From NCBI GenBank assembly GCA_020073705.1, contig JAIQES010000012.1:1-64000 (forward strand): DNA of 64,000 bases, read 5' to 3'. The notes under the pieces were generated by a model, which had not been told where the DNA came from, made no database searches, and saw only the letters and a program-made list of their open reading frames with translations. Below, in pieces: positions 62,574-64,000 of this stretch. The translations under genes were made by a program, and so were the position numbers. Source of the DNA: Terriglobia bacterium. GTDB taxonomy: Bacteria; Acidobacteriota; Terriglobia; Acidiferrales; UBA7541. How positions within the stretch are numbered: the first letter of the stretch is position 1; each line of letters opens with the position of its first letter.

Positions 62574-63157
62574 TCGGGTTTCGCGCGCCGTATGGGCCTG
62601 ACCGCGGCCCAGGCGCGTTCGACCGGAGCTGAGGCCATCGCTATATAGGGGCAGCATCTCGGCGTAGCGCCGTTCAATCGCGGTCACTACCCGAATGCGG
62701 CGCAAACTGTTCACTGAGGTCCAGAAAATCGTCGCGGAGAACTTGCCGTACCTGAGCCTCTGGTTCACGGACAACATCTGCGTGCACCGGAAAAGAATCA
62801 GCAATGTGCAGCTCACGCCTTCCGGAGATTACGATTTCCTACGCAACATCGAAGCGCAGTAAGGCAGGCAATAAGTTGCAGGTGGCAAGGGAAGAGTTTT
62901 CTTCGTAGTCGGCCGTCAGTTTGAATTTCCCTTCTAGTTTGCAGTGCCGGATTCTGTGAGAGCTGTTTGGGCCTTCGCGCGGTACTGCTTCCGAGTACGC
63001 CGTGATCCGGGCACGATCGCCAGCGTGCCGAGGCGAGCACATTTCCGGTTAGGTGACAGTGGGCCCATTGCCACGATTCGACCGGCACTGGAGTTTTCCA
63101 GGTTTTCTACATCGAAAGCATCCCGATTCGCGACCTTCAACGGCCTATAATGAATGC
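62574..63157. other. Degenerate intergenic region before the methyltransferase-like gene
   Basis: No intact gene. It contains the duplicated solute-binding-protein tail (62677-62873) and, at 62991-63021, CCGAGTACGCCGTGATCCGG, the first member of a roughly 30-bp direct-repeat pair whose second member is at 63940-63969. The remainder shows no coding character. Confidence 0.5.
62677..62873 (+). pseudogene. Duplicated 3' end of the solute-binding-protein gene
   Basis: Matches 61981-62229 almost base for base except for an internal deletion of roughly 50 bp. The last 54 codons keep the reading frame: RRKLFTEVQKIVAENLPYLS, then LWFTDNICVHRKRISNVQL and DYDFLRNIEAQ with the stop, followed by the same GGCAGGCAAT trailer. 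Differences from the intact copy are few, and several change amino acids (Ser to Thr, Gln to Glu, Asp to Asn, Ser to Cys). No start or upstream part of a second gene is present, so this is a fragment. Confidence 0.85.
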
Positions 63158-63787
63158 ATGTCGAATCCGTGGCTTGCCATCGCACTGGAAGACTACGAAG
63201 GGCACATGGGCTCCGATAATGTGCGCCAATTGGAGGCGCTTTCGGATCTTTTTAAGCGCGCTCTCGATCTTTGTAGTCCGGAAAGTGTTGCGGTTCTCGG
63301 GGTCGCTGGCGGCAATGGACTACAGCGGGTTGATTCCGCCATTACGAAGAGGATCATCGGGCTGGACATCAATGCGCGGTATCTCGAAGCCGTCCGACAG
63401 CGATACGGGGCCTTACCAGGTCTCGAACTCTGCTGTGCTGATTTGGCCGACAAGCACTTGAGCTTAGCTCCAGTGGAATTGGTGCACGCGGCTCTGTTTT
63501 TCGAACATACGGGATTGGGACGTTGTCTCGAGAATGCGCTGTTCTTGGTTGCGCCTGGGGGCAAGTTGTCCGTTGTGTTGCAGTTGCCGAGTGAGGCAGA
63601 ACAGGATGTGACGCCGACGCCCTATTCATCCATGCAAGCGTTGCGGGACTGTTTTGCATTGATCGATGTCTCGCAGTTTTGCCGAAAGCTTGAGGGAAAG
63701 GGGTTCCATCTGTTCCAGCAGGAGCAGCGGTCTCTACCGACCGGGAAGGCTTTCTGGCTCGGGATCTTCGCCCATAGAACCCGGTGA
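63158..63787 (+). CDS. Predicted class I SAM-dependent methyltransferase
   Basis: 209-residue protein from ATG 63158. The Rossmann-type pattern fits SAM enzymes. Motif I is ESVAVLGVAGGNGLQRVDSA, and the acidic motif II is RIIGLDINARYLEAVRQRYG. A motif IV/post-I region is LELCCADLADKHLSLAPVEL, and FLVAPGGKLSVVLQLPSEAE resembles motif VI. The start is set by the conserved-looking PWLAIALEDYEGHMGSDNVR opening. Single-gene unit with no functional neighbours, so the substrate is unknown. It is bracketed by a short direct repeat on both sides, which hints at recent arrival. Confidence 0.8.
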   Translation: MSNPWLAIALEDYEGHMGSDNVRQLEALSDLFKRALDLCSPESVAVLGVAGGNGLQRVDSAITKRIIGLDINARYLEAVRQRYGALPGLELCCADLADKHLSLAPVELVHAALFFEHTGLGRCLENALFLVAPGGKLSVVLQLPSEAEQDVTPTPYSSMQALRDCFALIDVSQFCRKLEGKGFHLFQQEQRSLPTGKAFWLGIFAHRTR

Positions 63788-64000
63788 ACGCGACTGTCGC
63801 TTACTCCACTGAAGGCCCATCACGGATTCCACGGCGGTGGAGCCCACTTGTTCGAACAACGGACTCAACGCAGGGGTGCCCTTCGCTTCCCGGACATTCT
63901 GGGCGCATTGTCGCCGACCTTTCCACAATCCGGTTGTGTCCGAGTAGGCCGTGATCCGGAACAATCGCCCTGATCTGTGTCGGCTCGAAGGGGGCCGGAT
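63788..64000. other. Right-edge non-coding stretch with the second direct-repeat copy
   Basis: No gene recognised. Contains CCGAGTAGGCCGTGATCCGG (63940 on) and AACAATCGCC, which match 62991-63021 with three changes and one indel. The sequence is cut by the window edge. Confidence 0.4.

Overview
The window reads as chromosomal DNA of a Gram-negative soil-type bacterium, most likely an Acidobacteriota. The reasons are a complete Tol-Pal system, an LptF-LptG permease, lipoproteins, the moderately high GC content, a carboxypeptidase-regulatory-like secreted protein and abundant small intergenic palindromes. The phylum is an inference, since there is no rRNA here. No rRNA, tRNA or CRISPR array was recognised. 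About 50 intact genes are packed tightly on both strands, with many 1-11 bp overlaps. There are a few relics: an IS256-type transposase at the left edge, a thioredoxin-like fragment near 3.7 kb, an amber-interrupted small gene near 23.8 kb and a duplicated gene tail near 62.8 kb.

Layout. 1-6 kb: IS relic, NAD synthetase, A-type Fe-S carrier, bifunctional-nuclease-family protein and MiaB. 6-12 kb: the envelope operon tolQ-tolR-tolA-like-tolB-pal-cpoB, then ssb. 12-17.5 kb (reverse strand): ECF sigma factor, zinc-finger anti-sigma, Spy/CpxP-like protein, MacA-like adaptor, LolD/MacB-type ATPase and FtsX-type permease, apparently one stress-controlled efflux or envelope unit, with an XRE regulator divergent from it. 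18-23.4 kb: guaA, leuS and endonuclease IV. 24-31 kb: a secreted two-domain protein, a beta-propeller protein, a GH57 glycoside hydrolase and a single-chain LptF-LptG fusion. 31-38.6 kb: ppdK, glyS, glyQ and recO. 39-45.4 kb: PfkB kinase, rhomboid protease, isopropylmalate dehydrogenase, an enolase-superfamily N-succinylamino acid racemase/OSBS with its GNAT partner, MazG and a DUF1844 protein. 45.4-52.7 kb: MBL hydrolase, ribF, a Fur-family regulator and the uppS-cdsA-dxr-rseP lipid/envelope cluster. 52.8-55.5 kb: an atypical Nramp-family transporter and a soluble PRC-MgtE_N-CBS protein. 55.9-64 kb: CYTH protein, mutS, anmK, a peptide-type ABC solute-binding lipoprotein, dodecin and a methyltransferase-like protein.

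The most interesting system is the two-gene metal module at 52.8-55.5 kb. The Nramp homologue has lost both hallmark metal-binding motifs (DPGN in helix 1, MPH in helix 6). It is encoded directly after a soluble protein built like the Mg2+-sensing half of the MgtE channel, which suggests an Nramp-related (perhaps Mg2+) transporter with a detached sensor. Other points worth following are the LptF-LptG fusion, the racemase/acetyltransferase pair, a family of GTCGGC-NN-GCCGAC palindromes around ppdK-glyQS-recO, a large REP-like palindrome between dxr and rseP, a perfect palindrome overlapping the dodecin ribosome-binding site, and the duplicated solute-binding-protein tail that brackets dodecin.
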